NCBI GenBank assembly: GCA_016744695.1 | Contig: JADGDV010000019.1 | Coordinates: 1-64,000, forward strand | From: Hahellaceae bacterium | GTDB taxonomy: Bacteria > Pseudomonadota > Gammaproteobacteria > Pseudomonadales > Oleiphilaceae | DNA length: 64,000 nucleotides | Direction of reading: 5' to 3' | Shown here: positions 45,514-55,893 of the stretch, piece after piece | Layout: each line of letters opens with the position of its first letter | How positions within the stretch are numbered: position 1 is the stretch's first letter | Made by a program: the position numbers and the translations under genes | The notes under the pieces: generated by a model | Seen by the model: only the letters and a program-made list of their open reading frames with translations | What the model was told of the DNA's origin: nothing | Database searches by the model: none

Positions 45514-46124
45514 GACTCACCATCTTTGAGAGACTTATTATTAAGTTCGTCGAGAGTTGCTTGAAGCCCTATGGAATTAATCTGGTGACTAATGGCCGTG
45601 CTAAGTGTCTTACTTACCACAATTCCATCAATTGAAAAATCAAAAACCTTGTATTCACTATCAAATTGTCTGACAGCAAAATCGATTGTATGATCATTTT
45701 TGCCATTGGTATTTATCTTGATTCTAACAATACTGTAGGCTTTCTGGTTTTTGCTGTTAATTATTTCAATCTTCTGACCGTTATAAGCACTTACAGCTAA
45801 GCGGTACGTTCTTTTTAAAGAAGAGACAACAGCATGGATTGCCTCCTGCGTCTTGCCTTCTTCTGCTATTTGATTCCAGTGATTTTTATAGATACGTTTA
45901 CACAGTGCTTCCAAATGAACATGAGGAATTACCTCTTGGTCAATGATCTGATCCACATAAGCAACATCATTAAGCCGTTTATTACTTTTAGCTTCAGAAA
46001 GCGTTACTTGAAGACGCTCTGACATGGCAGAAATAAAAGCTTCAGGTGAGTTTATTTCTACACTGTATGCAAAGCGAGTAAATAGCAGTGCAAAGCAGAT
46101 TAGCCAAATTGAGCGACTTAACAT
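45510..46124 (-). CDS. MlaC/Ttg2D-like periplasmic lipid-binding protein
   Basis: 204 residues with a signal peptide (SIWLICFALLFTRFAYS) and a compact alpha-beta fold of the Tol-Tol-Ttg2 (MlaC) family: FISAMSERLQVTL, VHLEALCKRIYKNHWNQI, AVVSSLKRTYRLAVSAY and VFDFSIDGIVVSKT. MlaC shuttles phospholipid across the periplasm. Here no MlaABDEF genes are next to it; instead it overlaps the MMPL exporter, suggesting a dedicated lipid export or trafficking pair. Confidence 0.82.
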   Translation of the reverse strand: MLSRSIWLICFALLFTRFAYSVEINSPEAFISAMSERLQVTLSEAKSNKRLNDVAYVDQIIDQEVIPHVHLEALCKRIYKNHWNQIAEEGKTQEAIHAVVSSLKRTYRLAVSAYNGQKIEIINSKNQKAYSIVRIKINTNGKNDHTIDFAVRQFDSEYKVFDFSIDGIVVSKTLSTAISHQINSIGLQATLDELNNKSLKDGES

Positions 46125-46182
46125 GTTTTATGTCCTTATAACGGTTTTTGAGATCAAACTTCAGAAAGCATATATGTAAAGT

Positions 46183-46833
46183 TTAAGACTTCTTACCCAA
46201 AAATGAAGTATAGGCATTTAAACCCAAGACCGTTGTATGTTTTTTATCAACAACATTTAAACCTTGATCCGTCATATGTCTGCGATAGTCATAAACAGGA
46301 TGCAATGCAGCACCTGTTGTTGCCCAGAATATTCCAATAGCAGTATACCAGTAAGCGCGTTTTGCAAAGCGTGCTAGAGCGTTTCCTTCAGGCATGGCAA
46401 AATCACTTACCACAATAGATGCATCATCTTTACCTAATTTAATAAGGTGCTTGAGCACTTCACTCATAAAGCCTTCATTAAAAACATTGAGAAAGAAATT
46501 CGCGGCAATCATATCGTACTCACCGAAGTTATCGACTCTCATAATATCTTTATGAACAATCTTAATGTTGAGATTTTTATTCGATTTATCGAGCCCTTCT
46601 TTAAACTTATCGAGCATCGCTTTAGATAAATCTACAACGGTTACCTCAGCCCCTTGCTCTGCCGCATAAATAGCCTCTTTGCCATGACCAATGCCTGCAA
46701 AAAGCACTTTATCACCTGGTTTTAAATGTTCTGAACTGAGCATTGAGCATTTGCATTTCAGAATGGCGTTGCCAGCAAATAGAAAACTCACTGCATCATA
46801 AATAGGTCCCATTAACCAATACTTATCTTTCAT
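46183..46833 (-). CDS. Class I SAM-dependent methyltransferase
   Basis: 216 residues: KVLFAGIGHGKEAIYAAEQGAEVTVVDLSKAMLDKF is SAM motif I with the following acidic loop; MIAANFFLNVFNE is the motif II region; the C-terminal part ends in the hydrophobic TAIGIFWATTGAALHP stretch. Substrate unknown. Just upstream of mlaC-like/MMPL genes (58 bp) in the same direction, so it could modify the same lipid or small molecule. Confidence 0.8.
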   Translation of the reverse strand: MKDKYWLMGPIYDAVSFLFAGNAILKCKCSMLSSEHLKPGDKVLFAGIGHGKEAIYAAEQGAEVTVVDLSKAMLDKFKEGLDKSNKNLNIKIVHKDIMRVDNFGEYDMIAANFFLNVFNEGFMSEVLKHLIKLGKDDASIVVSDFAMPEGNALARFAKRAYWYTAIGIFWATTGAALHPVYDYRRHMTDQGLNVVDKKHTTVLGLNAYTSFLGKKS

Positions 46834-47071
46834 TTTTATTATCTTGTCCTTGGCGACTAGTTATTAGCTGCACTTACCCGTTGAGTTCATTAAATACTGA
46901 AGTTTAATATATCAAAGCATGATTACCTGTTCTATAGCAATAAAGTGTATACCAACAAAATTGTGAGCTTCTTCTTGAAAAGGTTCGAATAATAACCTAC
47001 TAAAATAGTCAGATATGATCTGATAATGTAAAATGGTCAGCAATTTTAAGTATCCAGAGTAATAATCTATT

Positions 47072-49351
47072 ATGCATGCAGCCAAGCCACTGTTTTCTTA
47101 CCCTAAATATTGGGCCGAGTGTTATGGAACCGCTCCTTTTTTACCCATGTCTCGCAAAGAAATGGATGAACTGGGCTGGGATAGCTGTGACATCATCATT
47201 ATTAGTGGTGATGCTTATGTTGACCACCCAAGCTTCGGCATGGCAGTTATAGGTCGATTATTAGAATCTCAGGGCTTTCGTGTTGGAATTATTGCTCAAC
47301 CAGACTGGAGTAATAAAGAAGAATTCATGAAGCTAGGTAAACCGAACCTGTTTTTTGCAGTGTCGGCAGGTAACATGGACTCAATGATCAACCGTTACAC
47401 CTCTGATCTTAAAATTAGACATGAAGACGCCTACACCCCAGATAACGAAGGCGGTAAGAGGCCAGATAGAGCTGTCATTGTTTATACTCAGCGATGCAAA
47501 GAAGCTTATAAAGATCGCCCTGTAATTATTGGGGGAATAGAGGCCAGCCTTAGAAGAATTGCTCACTATGATTACTGGTCAGATACCGTTCGACGTTCTG
47601 TTTTACCTCACTCAAAGGCTGACATTTTATTATATGGTAATGCTGAACGTGCAATTATTGAAGTAAGCCACCGCATTGCAAATGGCGAAGATATAAAAAG
47701 CATTACCAATGTGCGAGGTACTGCGTGCATGCTTTCTAAACTTCCTACTGACTGGGAAGAAAAAGATTCTACGCGCATCGAAAAGCCAAAAACAGCCTAC
47801 ACAAAAGAAAATCCATACAATGTTCCTGGCTACAGTGATGAATCCCCTTCATGTAGCCCCGAAGACAGTAAAAATGAAAATATAAATAACGCCACCAAAG
47901 AAATTGAAGATAAAGACGTGAGTGTTGTTAGAATTATACCGTCTACAGGTACAGCAAAGGCATATATTAGACTGCCATCATTTGAGAAAGTTAAAAAAGA
48001 CCCCGTACTTTATGCCCATACATCGCGAATACTCCACCTTGAAACAAACCCATCTAACGCATTCACACTAGTTCAAGCACACGGCGAGCGACACTTATGG
48101 TTAAATCCGCCACCTATTCCTCTTGAAACAGATGAGTTAGATAATGTTTTTGAACAAGCCTTCCAACGGGTGCCTCACCCCAGTTATGGAAACGCAAAAA
48201 TACCCGCTTATGAAATGATTAAGTTTTCAGTCAACATTATGCGAGGCTGTTTCGGTGGTTGTTCATTTTGCTCAATAACAGAGCATGAAGGACGAATTAT
48301 TCAAAATCGTTCTGAAGACTCCATCGTCAAAGAAATTGAAGCTATACGGGATAAAACGCCGGGCTTTACAGGTACTATCTCTGATCTTGGGGGCCCTACA
48401 GCCAACATGTACCAACTGGCCTGTAAAACGGATGAAATTCAAGCCGGCTGTCGTCGTTTAAGCTGTGTTTATCCTTCTATATGTAAAAATCTGATTACAG
48501 ATCACTCCCCGACAACACAGTTATATCGACGTGCCCGTAAAATTAAAGGCATCAAACACATCATGATTGCCTCCGGCTTACGGTATGATTTAGCGGTTGA
48601 AGACCCTGAGTACATAAAAGAACTGGTAACTCACCACGTAGGGGGTTACCTCAAAATAGCTCCAGAGCATACAGAAGATGCTCCGCTTTCAAAAATGATG
48701 AAACCAGGCATGGGGACCTACCATCGTTTTAAGGAACTTTTTGAGAAATACTCAAAAGAAGCAGGTAAACCACAATTTTTAATACCTTATTTCATATCAG
48801 CTCACCCTGGAACGAGCAATGAAGATATGATGAACCTTGCGCTTTGGCTTAAATCAAATGGATTCAAAGCTGACCAAGTTCAAAATTTCTATCCATCCCC
48901 CATGGCGAATGCAACAACGATGTATCATAGTGGTAGAGACCCATTGCATCGTTTGGATTATAAATCTAAACCCATGAATGTACCTAAAGGTGCACGACAA
49001 CGAAAACTACACAAAGCCTTTCTACGTTATCATGATCCTGATAACTGGCCATTATTAAGAGAAGCACTGCGTAACATGGGGAAATCCCACTTAATTGGTA
49101 ATGGTGACAAGCACCTTGTTCCTTTTGAAAATGCTCGATCAGGCGCTAAACCTCACGGAGCAAGAACCAGAAATACCGATAACAGAAGAACAAATAATCA
49201 AGCAGGAAAAAAACCTCAAAAGGGTGAGATACTAACGCAGCATACAGGCTTACCACCTAGAGAGACTTCAGATACACGCCCTTCATCAAAGCCGAAAAAG
49301 AAAGGGACTGTAAAAAAACGCGGTAATGAGAACAACAGAAGACAAAGATAG
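47072..49351 (+). CDS. YgiQ family radical SAM protein
   Basis: 759 residues. The N-terminal YgiQ domain ([49 protein letters not shown]) is followed by the radical SAM core with the [4Fe-4S] motif CFGGCSFC (about 396-403) and [19 protein letters not shown]. It ends in a basic, low-complexity tail (about 690-759). YgiQ function is unknown; the family is universally annotated as UPF0313. Full length and well conserved. Monocistronic by appearance. Confidence 0.9.
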   Translation: MHAAKPLFSYPKYWAECYGTAPFLPMSRKEMDELGWDSCDIIIISGDAYVDHPSFGMAVIGRLLESQGFRVGIIAQPDWSNKEEFMKLGKPNLFFAVSAGNMDSMINRYTSDLKIRHEDAYTPDNEGGKRPDRAVIVYTQRCKEAYKDRPVIIGGIEASLRRIAHYDYWSDTVRRSVLPHSKADILLYGNAERAIIEVSHRIANGEDIKSITNVRGTACMLSKLPTDWEEKDSTRIEKPKTAYTKENPYNVPGYSDESPSCSPEDSKNENINNATKEIEDKDVSVVRIIPSTGTAKAYIRLPSFEKVKKDPVLYAHTSRILHLETNPSNAFTLVQAHGERHLWLNPPPIPLETDELDNVFEQAFQRVPHPSYGNAKIPAYEMIKFSVNIMRGCFGGCSFCSITEHEGRIIQNRSEDSIVKEIEAIRDKTPGFTGTISDLGGPTANMYQLACKTDEIQAGCRRLSCVYPSICKNLITDHSPTTQLYRRARKIKGIKHIMIASGLRYDLAVEDPEYIKELVTHHVGGYLKIAPEHTEDAPLSKMMKPGMGTYHRFKELFEKYSKEAGKPQFLIPYFISAHPGTSNEDMMNLALWLKSNGFKADQVQNFYPSPMANATTMYHSGRDPLHRLDYKSKPMNVPKGARQRKLHKAFLRYHDPDNWPLLREALRNMGKSHLIGNGDKHLVPFENARSGAKPHGARTRNTDNRRTNNQAGKKPQKGEILTQHTGLPPRETSDTRPSSKPKKKGTVKKRGNENNRRQR

Positions 49352-49358
49352 CTCAGAC

Positions 49359-49388
49359 CTAGCCTCCTTTGTTTCTAAAGGGGGCTAG
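49359..49388 (+). terminator. Hairpin after ygiQ-like gene
   Basis: CTAGCCTCCTTT (49359-49370) pairs with AAAGGGGGCTAG (49377-49388), 12 bp with one G-T, loop of 6. Lies 8 bp after the stop. No long T-run, so a moderate-strength terminator candidate. Confidence 0.5.
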
Positions 49389-49409
49389 TAACTAGTACGG
49401 TAGATAACA

Positions 49410-49455
49410 TTTCTATATTCAAAATATGCTATTTAACAATTTTTGAATATAGAAA
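49410..49455. promoter_or_regulatory. Perfect 15-bp inverted repeat upstream of the SulP gene
   Basis: TTTCTATATTCAAAA (49410-49424) is repeated exactly in reverse complement at 49441-49455 with a 16-bp spacer. A third, degenerate copy (CTATATTTCAAA) lies near 49470-49482. Spacing of about three helical turns between arms fits a paired operator; the AT-rich composition makes an intrinsic terminator unlikely. The remainder of 49389-49612 is AT-rich promoter-like DNA. Confidence 0.5.
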
Positions 49456-49612
49456 AATATCACTATATATCTATATTTCAAAGACTTAATAGAAACTTCT
49501 ATAATTAACATTAATATCAACTTACATTGTAGTACATAGATGATTTGATAACTAACGTCCAATTCACTAGAATTGCGCCCTTTTCAACACCCTCCCAACC
49601 CCGAGGAATTAG

Positions 49613-51178
49613 ATGTTCGAACTTAACTCAAGCACAGCAAGTAGTGTTAAAAATGATGTGCTGTCCGGCCTTACTGTAGCACTTGCACTAGTCCCTGAGG
49701 CTATCGCGTTTGCATTTGTTGCAGGTGTTGAACCACTTGTTGGATTATATGCGGCCTTTATGGTCGGCTTAATTACCGCATGTATCGGTGGTCGGCCTGG
49801 TATGATTTCAGGTGCTACAGGCGCATTGGCTGTTGTAATGGTTGCACTCGTTGCAGACCATGGCGTCGAATACTTATTCGCCACTGTTGTGCTGATGGGC
49901 ATTATTCAAATTGGCGCCGGTGTGTTTAAGCTAGGTAAATTTATTCGAATTGTTCCTCACCCTGTAATGCTTGGGTTTGTTAACGGACTAGCCATTGTTA
50001 TTTTTCTTGCTCAACTAAGTCAGTTCGGCATCAATGGAGAAGCAGGCTGGCTAGCAGGCACCTCTCTTGAAGGCAGTGTAGTCGACGTTGCCTGGATTGA
50101 AGGAGCCAGTCTTTACATCATGCTGGGGCTTATCGGTTTAACCATGGCTATCATTCACTTCTTGCCAAAAATAACAACAGCGGTGCCTTCATCACTGGTT
50201 GCTATCATCGCTGTTACACTGGCCGTAATGGGAATGAACCTGGATACTAAAGTCGTTGGCGATGTAGCATCTATTGCGGGTGGACTCCCAGACTTCCATA
50301 TCCCTTCTGTTCCCTTCACCTGGGAAACCTTCATGATCATTCTGCCCTACTCAATCATCCTTGCAGCCATTGGCCTCATTGAATCATTATTAACACTGAC
50401 GCTAATTGATGAGATTACTCAAACAAGAGGTCAAGGAAATAAAGAATGTGTAGGTCAAGGTGTCGCTAACACGGTAACCGGATTTTTCGGAGGCATGGGC
50501 GGCTGTGCAATGATCGGACAAAGTATGATCAACGTAAACTCGGGTGGGCGTGGTCGTCTATCAGGGATTACCGCTGCATTATCTCTATTAATGTTTATTC
50601 TATTTGCATCATCACTTATTGAAGAAATACCCATTGCGGCTCTCATCGGGGTAATGTTTATTGTTGTACTTGGGACTTTTGAATGGTCGAGTCTCAGAAT
50701 TTTAAAGAAAATACCTAAATCAGATGCATTTGTACTTATTTTAGTATCAGCCGTCACAGTGGCGACTGACTTAGCTATTGCAGTGGTTGTGGGTGTTATT
50801 GTTTCTGCGCTTGTATTTGCCTGGGAGCACGCCAAGCACGTTATTGTAACAAGAGAGACTGATGATAAGGGTTCAACTGTCTACGATGTTCAAGGGCCTC
50901 TGTTCTTTGGTTCTGTTAGTTACTTTCTTCAACAGTTCACCCCTTCAGAAGATAGCGACGATGTAATTGTTGATTTCAAAGGCTCACGTGTGTGCGACCA
51001 CTCAGGCCTTGAAGCAATAGATACTTTAGCTGAACGCTTCACCAATGATGGAAAGACACTACATATTCGCCATTTAAGTCACGAGTGCCAAGATCTGTTA
51101 GTTAAAGCGGGTGACTTAGTTGAAGTGAATGTAATAGAAGATCCAACTTACCATGTAGCAGTAAACAAGCTAGATTAA
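49613..51178 (+). CDS. SulP family inorganic anion transporter with STAS domain
   Basis: 521 residues. Ten to eleven spans with the SulP signature [22 protein letters not shown] (about 28-49) and [21 protein letters not shown], then [30 protein letters not shown]. The C-terminal about 100 residues form a STAS domain ([22 protein letters not shown]). SulP proteins carry sulfate, bicarbonate or dicarboxylates; the ion is not identifiable. GAGGAA precedes the ATG. Confidence 0.88.
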   Translation: MFELNSSTASSVKNDVLSGLTVALALVPEAIAFAFVAGVEPLVGLYAAFMVGLITACIGGRPGMISGATGALAVVMVALVADHGVEYLFATVVLMGIIQIGAGVFKLGKFIRIVPHPVMLGFVNGLAIVIFLAQLSQFGINGEAGWLAGTSLEGSVVDVAWIEGASLYIMLGLIGLTMAIIHFLPKITTAVPSSLVAIIAVTLAVMGMNLDTKVVGDVASIAGGLPDFHIPSVPFTWETFMIILPYSIILAAIGLIESLLTLTLIDEITQTRGQGNKECVGQGVANTVTGFFGGMGGCAMIGQSMINVNSGGRGRLSGITAALSLLMFILFASSLIEEIPIAALIGVMFIVVLGTFEWSSLRILKKIPKSDAFVLILVSAVTVATDLAIAVVVGVIVSALVFAWEHAKHVIVTRETDDKGSTVYDVQGPLFFGSVSYFLQQFTPSEDSDDVIVDFKGSRVCDHSGLEAIDTLAERFTNDGKTLHIRHLSHECQDLLVKAGDLVEVNVIEDPTYHVAVNKLD

Positions 51179-51184
51179 TAATAG

Positions 51185-51223
51185 AACACCATACCCTCCC
51201 TATGACAAGGACGGTATGGTGTT
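51185..51223 (+). terminator. Hairpin after the SulP gene
   Basis: AACACCATACC (51185-51195) pairs perfectly with GGTATGGTGTT (51213-51223), loop 17 nt, 7 bp after the stop codon. A T-run is not present, so only a moderate candidate. Confidence 0.5.
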
Positions 51224-51353
51224 AAGACTTAAAGACTACATTAACAAAATGCAATAATCTCATGAAATACTTGCATATTTAACAAATATGTTTAAAATTT
51301 AAACAACAAATTGCAAGTCAAGATCATCAAAAAGGATAAATGAGCTTTAATTT

Positions 51354-51776
51354 ATGGAAAGCCCAACACCTCAAATAACACCTCAATCAACAAGTCCCGG
51401 ATTTTCAGATCATATTAAAGGTCTATTTATTCGCGTGAAAGTTCGTCGTGGATTTTTGAAAAAAGAGTGGGTAGATGTTAAAAGCTATTTATTTGATGAA
51501 ACACACTGTCTCATAAAAACAGACGAAGTGTTCCCTCTTAATGAAAAAATAATACTTTCTATACGGTTACAACTAGAGCCTACAGATCTTGTTATCGACT
51601 CTATAGTTGCAAAAGTTTTAAAGAAGAAAAAAGAATGTAGTTGCTTCTATTACAATCTTGAGTTCGATGAAAGCAGCCTTAAAGCAACATCTGCAACAGA
51701 GTCCCCTCTTGTAAGACTCGATACGTTAATTAAAAGAAAACAACTTATAAACAAAAAGGTTTTAGATCTTTCCTGA
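51354..51776 (+). CDS. PilZ-like domain protein, lacks the RxxxR motif
   Basis: 140 residues. The core FIRVKVRRGFLKKEWVDVKSYLFDET...IKTDEVFPLNEKIILSIRL is clearly paralogous to the PilZ protein at 57.0-57.4 kb (same VKVRRG...EWVD...TDEVF layout). The N-terminal arginine motif (RRxxR) that holds c-di-GMP in the other copy is replaced by a Gln/Pro/Ser-rich lead, so this copy may not bind c-di-GMP. It lies 130 bp after the SulP terminator hairpin. Confidence 0.65.
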   Translation: MESPTPQITPQSTSPGFSDHIKGLFIRVKVRRGFLKKEWVDVKSYLFDETHCLIKTDEVFPLNEKIILSIRLQLEPTDLVIDSIVAKVLKKKKECSCFYYNLEFDESSLKATSATESPLVRLDTLIKRKQLINKKVLDLS

Positions 51777-51948
51777 ATACACATATCTCTATTCTAGAAT
51801 ACCCACTTGAATTTATTCCCCTCAATAATTAAAAAATTGACTTAAGTAAACAAATTTAGTCCAGTTTTATGCCTAAATTGGAATAAGTGTTAAACTATAC
51901 TGTAATAACATAACTCAGTAATAATTTGCTTAACGGGAGATCTCTAGA

Positions 51949-52536
51949 ATGGCAAAAAGCGATAAGTTGGGAATCGATAAAATCATTAAGCGCATTAACA
52001 AAGAATATGAGAAAACATCTTCTCAAATTGAAAAGTTAGTAGGTGATGCTCAAAAGCAATTTGATTCATTACAAGGTCAAATCCAAGATCCCATCAAAAA
52101 ACTGATGGAAGATATGGATCAGCTTAGAGACCGCGAAACCAAACGTATTCAGGAAGAGTTTGACCGTCGAACTAAAGAATTTACAGACTTTCAAAATAAC
52201 CTTTTAGACAAGCTTGGTTTAAATACTAAAGAGTCCGAGCCTGCTGCTAAACCTGCCGCAAGAAAGCCTGCTGCTAAACCTGCCGCAAAGAAGCCTGCGG
52301 CTAAACCTGCCGCAAGAAAGCCTGCTGCTAAACCTGCCGCAAGAAAGCCTGCTGCTAAACCTGCCGCAAGAAAGCCTGCTGCTAAACCTGCCGCAAAGAA
52401 GCCTGCTGCTAAACCTGCCGCAAAGAAGCCTGCTGCTAAACCTGCCGCAAGGAAGCCTGCTGCTAAGCCTGCCGCAAGGAAGCCTGCTGCTAAACCTGCT
52501 GCTAAACCTGCTGCTGAAGTTGAACCAAAAAAGTAA
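51949..52536 (+). CDS. KPAA-repeat protein (AlgP/PhaF-like)
   Basis: 195 residues. The first 98 are strongly helical and coiled-coil-like (IIKRINKEYEKTSSQIEKLVGDAQKQFDSLQG, KRIQEEFDRRTKEFTDFQNN), resembling the phasin-type part of PhaF. The rest is a basic histone-H1-like tail built of nine-residue units AAKPAA(R/K)KP, nine full copies (99-179). Such proteins bind DNA with the tail; PhaF also coats PHA granules. No PHA genes are in the window, so AlgP-type nucleoid role is equally possible. GGGAGA precedes the ATG. Confidence 0.75.
   Translation: MAKSDKLGIDKIIKRINKEYEKTSSQIEKLVGDAQKQFDSLQGQIQDPIKKLMEDMDQLRDRETKRIQEEFDRRTKEFTDFQNNLLDKLGLNTKESEPAAKPAARKPAAKPAAKKPAAKPAARKPAAKPAARKPAAKPAARKPAAKPAAKKPAAKPAAKKPAAKPAARKPAAKPAARKPAAKPAAKPAAEVEPKK
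52243..52485 (+). repeat. 27-bp in-frame tandem repeat, nine copies
   Basis: Nine units of GCTGCTAAACCTGCCGCA plus a variable AGAAAGCCT/AAGAAGCCT ending. Unit differences are mostly synonymous or the single Arg/Lys switch, so recent expansion or gene conversion is likely, and copy number may vary between strains. Confidence 0.9.
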
Positions 52537-52557
52537 AACTAACCAATAGTTAGTTTA

Positions 52558-52627
52558 CCTGCCCCAAATATTTATTATTTATGGGGCAGGCTTAGAAATG
52601 TAAAATTGAGTTTACATTTTACATTTC
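52558..52627 (+). terminator. Hairpins downstream of the KPAA-repeat gene
   Basis: CCTGCCCCA (52558-52566) pairs with TGGGGCAGG (52582-52590), 9 GC-rich bp with an AT-rich loop, 21 bp after the stop. A second inverted repeat, GAAATGTAAAA (52595-52605) / TTTTACATTTC (52617-52627), follows at once. The first is a good terminator stem but no T-run follows it. The rest of the gap up to 52799 is AT-rich with no supported feature. Confidence 0.5.
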
Positions 52628-52799
52628 ATTAATGAACGTAAAGCAAATATTACATACCTCTTATACTTTACCTTTCCAGCAACATTCAGTTTCATAGTAA
52701 CCATTAACATACACAACTAACCACTTTGGTTACAACGTAATTCATACAGCTTAATATAATATTAATATACGATATTTTTTATTAAACTGGTGTGTATTT

Positions 52800-54707
52800 G
52801 TGATTTCGAGCCTTATAAAAGGATCTTTATTTTTCTTAGTTGCCATTCCTATGGCAGTCATATTCCTTATTTATTCCGGCACAGATGCCAGCAATATGAG
52901 CTCTGCATTATGGCTGAAGCTCACCATATCAGTATGTGTAGCTACACTATTTGCCGTTATCTGTTTAATACTCATACGCCTTAACAGCAAACTTAAACAA
53001 AATATTACTCAACAAGAAGAAACAGAACTCTCACTAACGAAGCTAAGTAGCGCATTAGCCAATAGCGGCTCTTCAATTGCAATCACTGACACCCAAGGCG
53101 TTATTGAATATGTAAACGACAAGTTCTGCCAACTTACAGGCTATAAACAAAGTGAATCAATTGGGCGGTCAATCGATTTGCTCGGGCCTGCACACTTAGC
53201 CACTGGCGACGAAGTCCCTACTTGGAGTATGAATTGCCTAAAAAACAACTGGAAAGGAGAACTATTAAGCAAAAAGAAAGGTGGCGAAAGCTATTGGAGT
53301 GCTACAACAATCTCGTCAGTACTTGATAAAAATGGCGGTATTTCAAATTATGTTGTCTCTGGCATTGATATTACCGATTTAAAAGAAGCTAACAGAACCA
53401 TGCAACAGCTAGCGCTTTTTGATTCACTAACAGGGCTTGCCAACCGACGTTTATTTACAGACAGAATGGGGCAGTCTATTATTTCTGCTCGTAGACGGGG
53501 CACAAAAGCCGCATTGCTATTTCTAGATCTTGATCAGTTTAAACGTATTAATGACACACTAGGGCATGATGCCGGCGACCAACTACTACTTATTATCGCA
53601 GACCGCTTAAAATCTTGTGTAAGAGCCCAAGATACTGTTGCACGCCTTGGTGGAGATGAGTTTACCGTTTTACTTAATGATATACATGACTCTAAATCCA
53701 TTACCAATATAGCAAAGCACATATTAAAATCTTTGAAAGACCCTATTATGCTAGGCAAACAAGAAGTAATAATATCAACCAGTATTGGTATAACCGTCGC
53801 TCCGGACGATAGCCAAGAAGTTGATGTATTAATGAAGAATGCTGATTTAGCACTCTATAGGGCAAAAGATCGAGGCAGGGATGGTTATTATTATTTCACA
53901 GAAGAACTTAATACCAAGGCGTTACAACTACTACACATAGAACAAGAATTACGTCATGCCCTTCAGATGGATGAATTTACTATCCTCTATCAACCACAGG
54001 TATGCCTTAAAACAGGCATGATATCCAGTGTTGAAGCTTTAATAAGATGGCATCACCCGGTAAGAGGTGAAGTCTCTCCTGACGATTTCATAAGCATTGC
54101 CGAAGAAACAGGCTTAATTGTTCAAATTGGCGAATGGGTGCTTAAGAATGCTTGCACACAGATACAGATGCTTCAGCGCCTAACAGGTCAAAAGATAAAA
54201 GTAGCAGTAAATTTATCCGGCCGACAATTTACTGACCCTAACCTAGAGCAAGTTATTTATGATGTCATTGAAGCATCTGGTTTAAACGCAAAATATCTAG
54301 AACTTGAAGTCACAGAAAGTATGTTAATGGACAACATAGACAAAGTGATCGAACAACTTAATAGTATTAAAAAAACAGGAACGACAATTACAATAGATGA
54401 TTTTGGATCTGGTTATTCCTCTCTGAGTTATTTAAAGCGCTTACCCGTCGATATATTAAAAGTGGATAGAGAATTTGTTAAAGACATTCCTGATGACTTA
54501 AACGACATGGAAATCACATCTGCAATCATTGCTATTGCACATAAACTCAACCTAAAAGTCATTGCTGAAGGTGTTGAAACAATTGACCAAAGAGATTTCT
54601 TAGTCATAAATAAGTGCGATTACGCCCAAGGGTATTATTTTAGCAAGCCACTCAGCTTCGAAGATCTATATGAATTCTTCACACAAGAAGAACTAAAATC
54701 TGCATAA
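52800..54707 (+). CDS. Membrane PAS-GGDEF-EAL cyclic-di-GMP protein
   Basis: 635 residues from GTG 52800. Two N-terminal spans (about 9-25 and 37-60), a PAS domain (about 72-195, IAITDTQGVIEYVNDKFCQLTGY), GGDEF (about 205-370) with intact LGGDEFTVLL motif, and EAL (about 385-630) with VEALIRWHHP and DDFGSGYSSLSYLKRLPVDILKVD. Both catalytic signatures are intact, so it could make or degrade c-di-GMP; the PAS may sense a ligand or redox. Nearby PilZ proteins are possible effectors. Confidence 0.92.
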   Translation: MISSLIKGSLFFLVAIPMAVIFLIYSGTDASNMSSALWLKLTISVCVATLFAVICLILIRLNSKLKQNITQQEETELSLTKLSSALANSGSSIAITDTQGVIEYVNDKFCQLTGYKQSESIGRSIDLLGPAHLATGDEVPTWSMNCLKNNWKGELLSKKKGGESYWSATTISSVLDKNGGISNYVVSGIDITDLKEANRTMQQLALFDSLTGLANRRLFTDRMGQSIISARRRGTKAALLFLDLDQFKRINDTLGHDAGDQLLLIIADRLKSCVRAQDTVARLGGDEFTVLLNDIHDSKSITNIAKHILKSLKDPIMLGKQEVIISTSIGITVAPDDSQEVDVLMKNADLALYRAKDRGRDGYYYFTEELNTKALQLLHIEQELRHALQMDEFTILYQPQVCLKTGMISSVEALIRWHHPVRGEVSPDDFISIAEETGLIVQIGEWVLKNACTQIQMLQRLTGQKIKVAVNLSGRQFTDPNLEQVIYDVIEASGLNAKYLELEVTESMLMDNIDKVIEQLNSIKKTGTTITIDDFGSGYSSLSYLKRLPVDILKVDREFVKDIPDDLNDMEITSAIIAIAHKLNLKVIAEGVETIDQRDFLVINKCDYAQGYYFSKPLSFEDLYEFFTQEELKSA

Positions 54708-54870
54708 CTCTTTTTATTCTTCATCGGTATTCAGTTCATCAATTAGATATGTGAGCTATCAGTCATTAATATTGTTTAGTTGATCACGTTACTGTTTGTA
54801 ACATAATGTATAATATCATTTCAGTTTCACGTCCTTTGGCAGTCACGCAAGTAGTATGGATGACACTTAA

Positions 54871-55470
54871 ATGATATCAATATTAGTACACGCGCTAGAA
54901 ATTTCTATTATTAGCCTTCTCGGCTATCTAACTTACACAATGTATGTTTTATCACACTCAAAAGGCCAGCAAGAAGTTAAGCATACAATTTCAACTACAA
55001 GTACAACGCCTTTTAAGAAGAAGGTAGCGAGTATTGCTCCCTCTCACTCCTACTCAAGGGCTGAAAGCATTACTAGCGCTCAAATATTTGCTGGCTTACA
55101 GCTTTTAGAAGTAAAACGAAAAGGCATAAATCTACACACATCAAATGAAGACTGGCTTAATAACGGTATTAGCTTTTACCTTCTCGGCGCCGCTAGTGCA
55201 ATCACAGAGCATTTTGATTGCAAAGGCAGCGAGAAAGATGATGTTATGAAATTCTTATTAACAAAGAATCTAAAGCAGTCAAATGAAAAAGCAGAGCAAT
55301 ATATTTCAGAACTCTACCAGATAAATCAGCAAGCGATTGAAGAAGGTAGCTCGGAAGACAGCGCTTTTGATGCGGGAATTTCCGCCGCAAAAACCTGGTT
55401 AAAGAATAAGTTTATTCCTGAAGAGTACTCACTACTTAGTAACCTTCATACATGGGGCTTTGTTGCATAA
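54871..55470 (+). CDS. Hypothetical protein with one membrane span
   Basis: 199 residues: an N-terminal hydrophobic helix (SILVHALEISIISLLGYLTYTMYV, about 2-27) anchors a soluble helical domain. No family recognised. The composition (Ser/Thr-rich 35-60, then LLTKNLKQSNEKAEQYISELYQINQQ) predicts helices. Located 163 bp after the GGDEF-EAL gene and convergent with the next gene, 20 bp apart. Confidence 0.6.
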   Translation: MISILVHALEISIISLLGYLTYTMYVLSHSKGQQEVKHTISTTSTTPFKKKVASIAPSHSYSRAESITSAQIFAGLQLLEVKRKGINLHTSNEDWLNNGISFYLLGAASAITEHFDCKGSEKDDVMKFLLTKNLKQSNEKAEQYISELYQINQQAIEEGSSEDSAFDAGISAAKTWLKNKFIPEEYSLLSNLHTWGFVA

Positions 55471-55490
55471 GGTACTTGGGATTTTGTTAC

Positions 55491-55790
55491 CTAGGCAACA
55501 AGATCCCACTGTTTACCAATCTGAGTGATGTCTTTACCTACAGGGTGCTGCTCGCAGTCTAGTAAAACACCCGATACCTGGGGCTTACTCCACTCACCTG
55601 TCTCGCTTCGCTCCATTGACTCAAGGTCTACAGCTTTAACCAAATATATTGACTCATTATAAGTAACCTTAGAGCGATGCGTTATTCCATATACAAAGCG
55701 GCAGTAGTCTAATTTTAATTGCTGCAAGTCTCTTTCAGTTTTATTAATTTTTCTAACTAAGACACCCCTAAGACTTTCGGTATAGTCCAT
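55491..55790 (-). CDS. Hypothetical protein
   Basis: 99 residues, soluble, with a charged helical N-terminal third (VRKINKTERDLQQLKLDYCRFVYG) and a beta-rich end. Not recognised. It is separated by 103 bp from the upstream SCO gene on the same strand. Confidence 0.55.
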   Translation of the reverse strand: MDYTESLRGVLVRKINKTERDLQQLKLDYCRFVYGITHRSKVTYNESIYLVKAVDLESMERSETGEWSKPQVSGVLLDCEQHPVGKDITQIGKQWDLVA

Positions 55791-55893
55791 TAAGATTACT
55801 CTCCTCTACTGGCTCAAATGTAAAATAATGTTACACGCAAACAAACTTAAAGAACAGGGACTATCTCACAGTCTTCACGACCATAATGTCTGT

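Noticed and set aside
49609-50835. Minus-strand frames inside the SulP gene
   Set aside because: Shadows of the + strand gene; low-complexity Ser/Thr/Pro composition and no ribosome sites.
52243-52485. CRISPR-like array of short repeats
   Set aside because: The repeat is a coding tandem without unique spacers.
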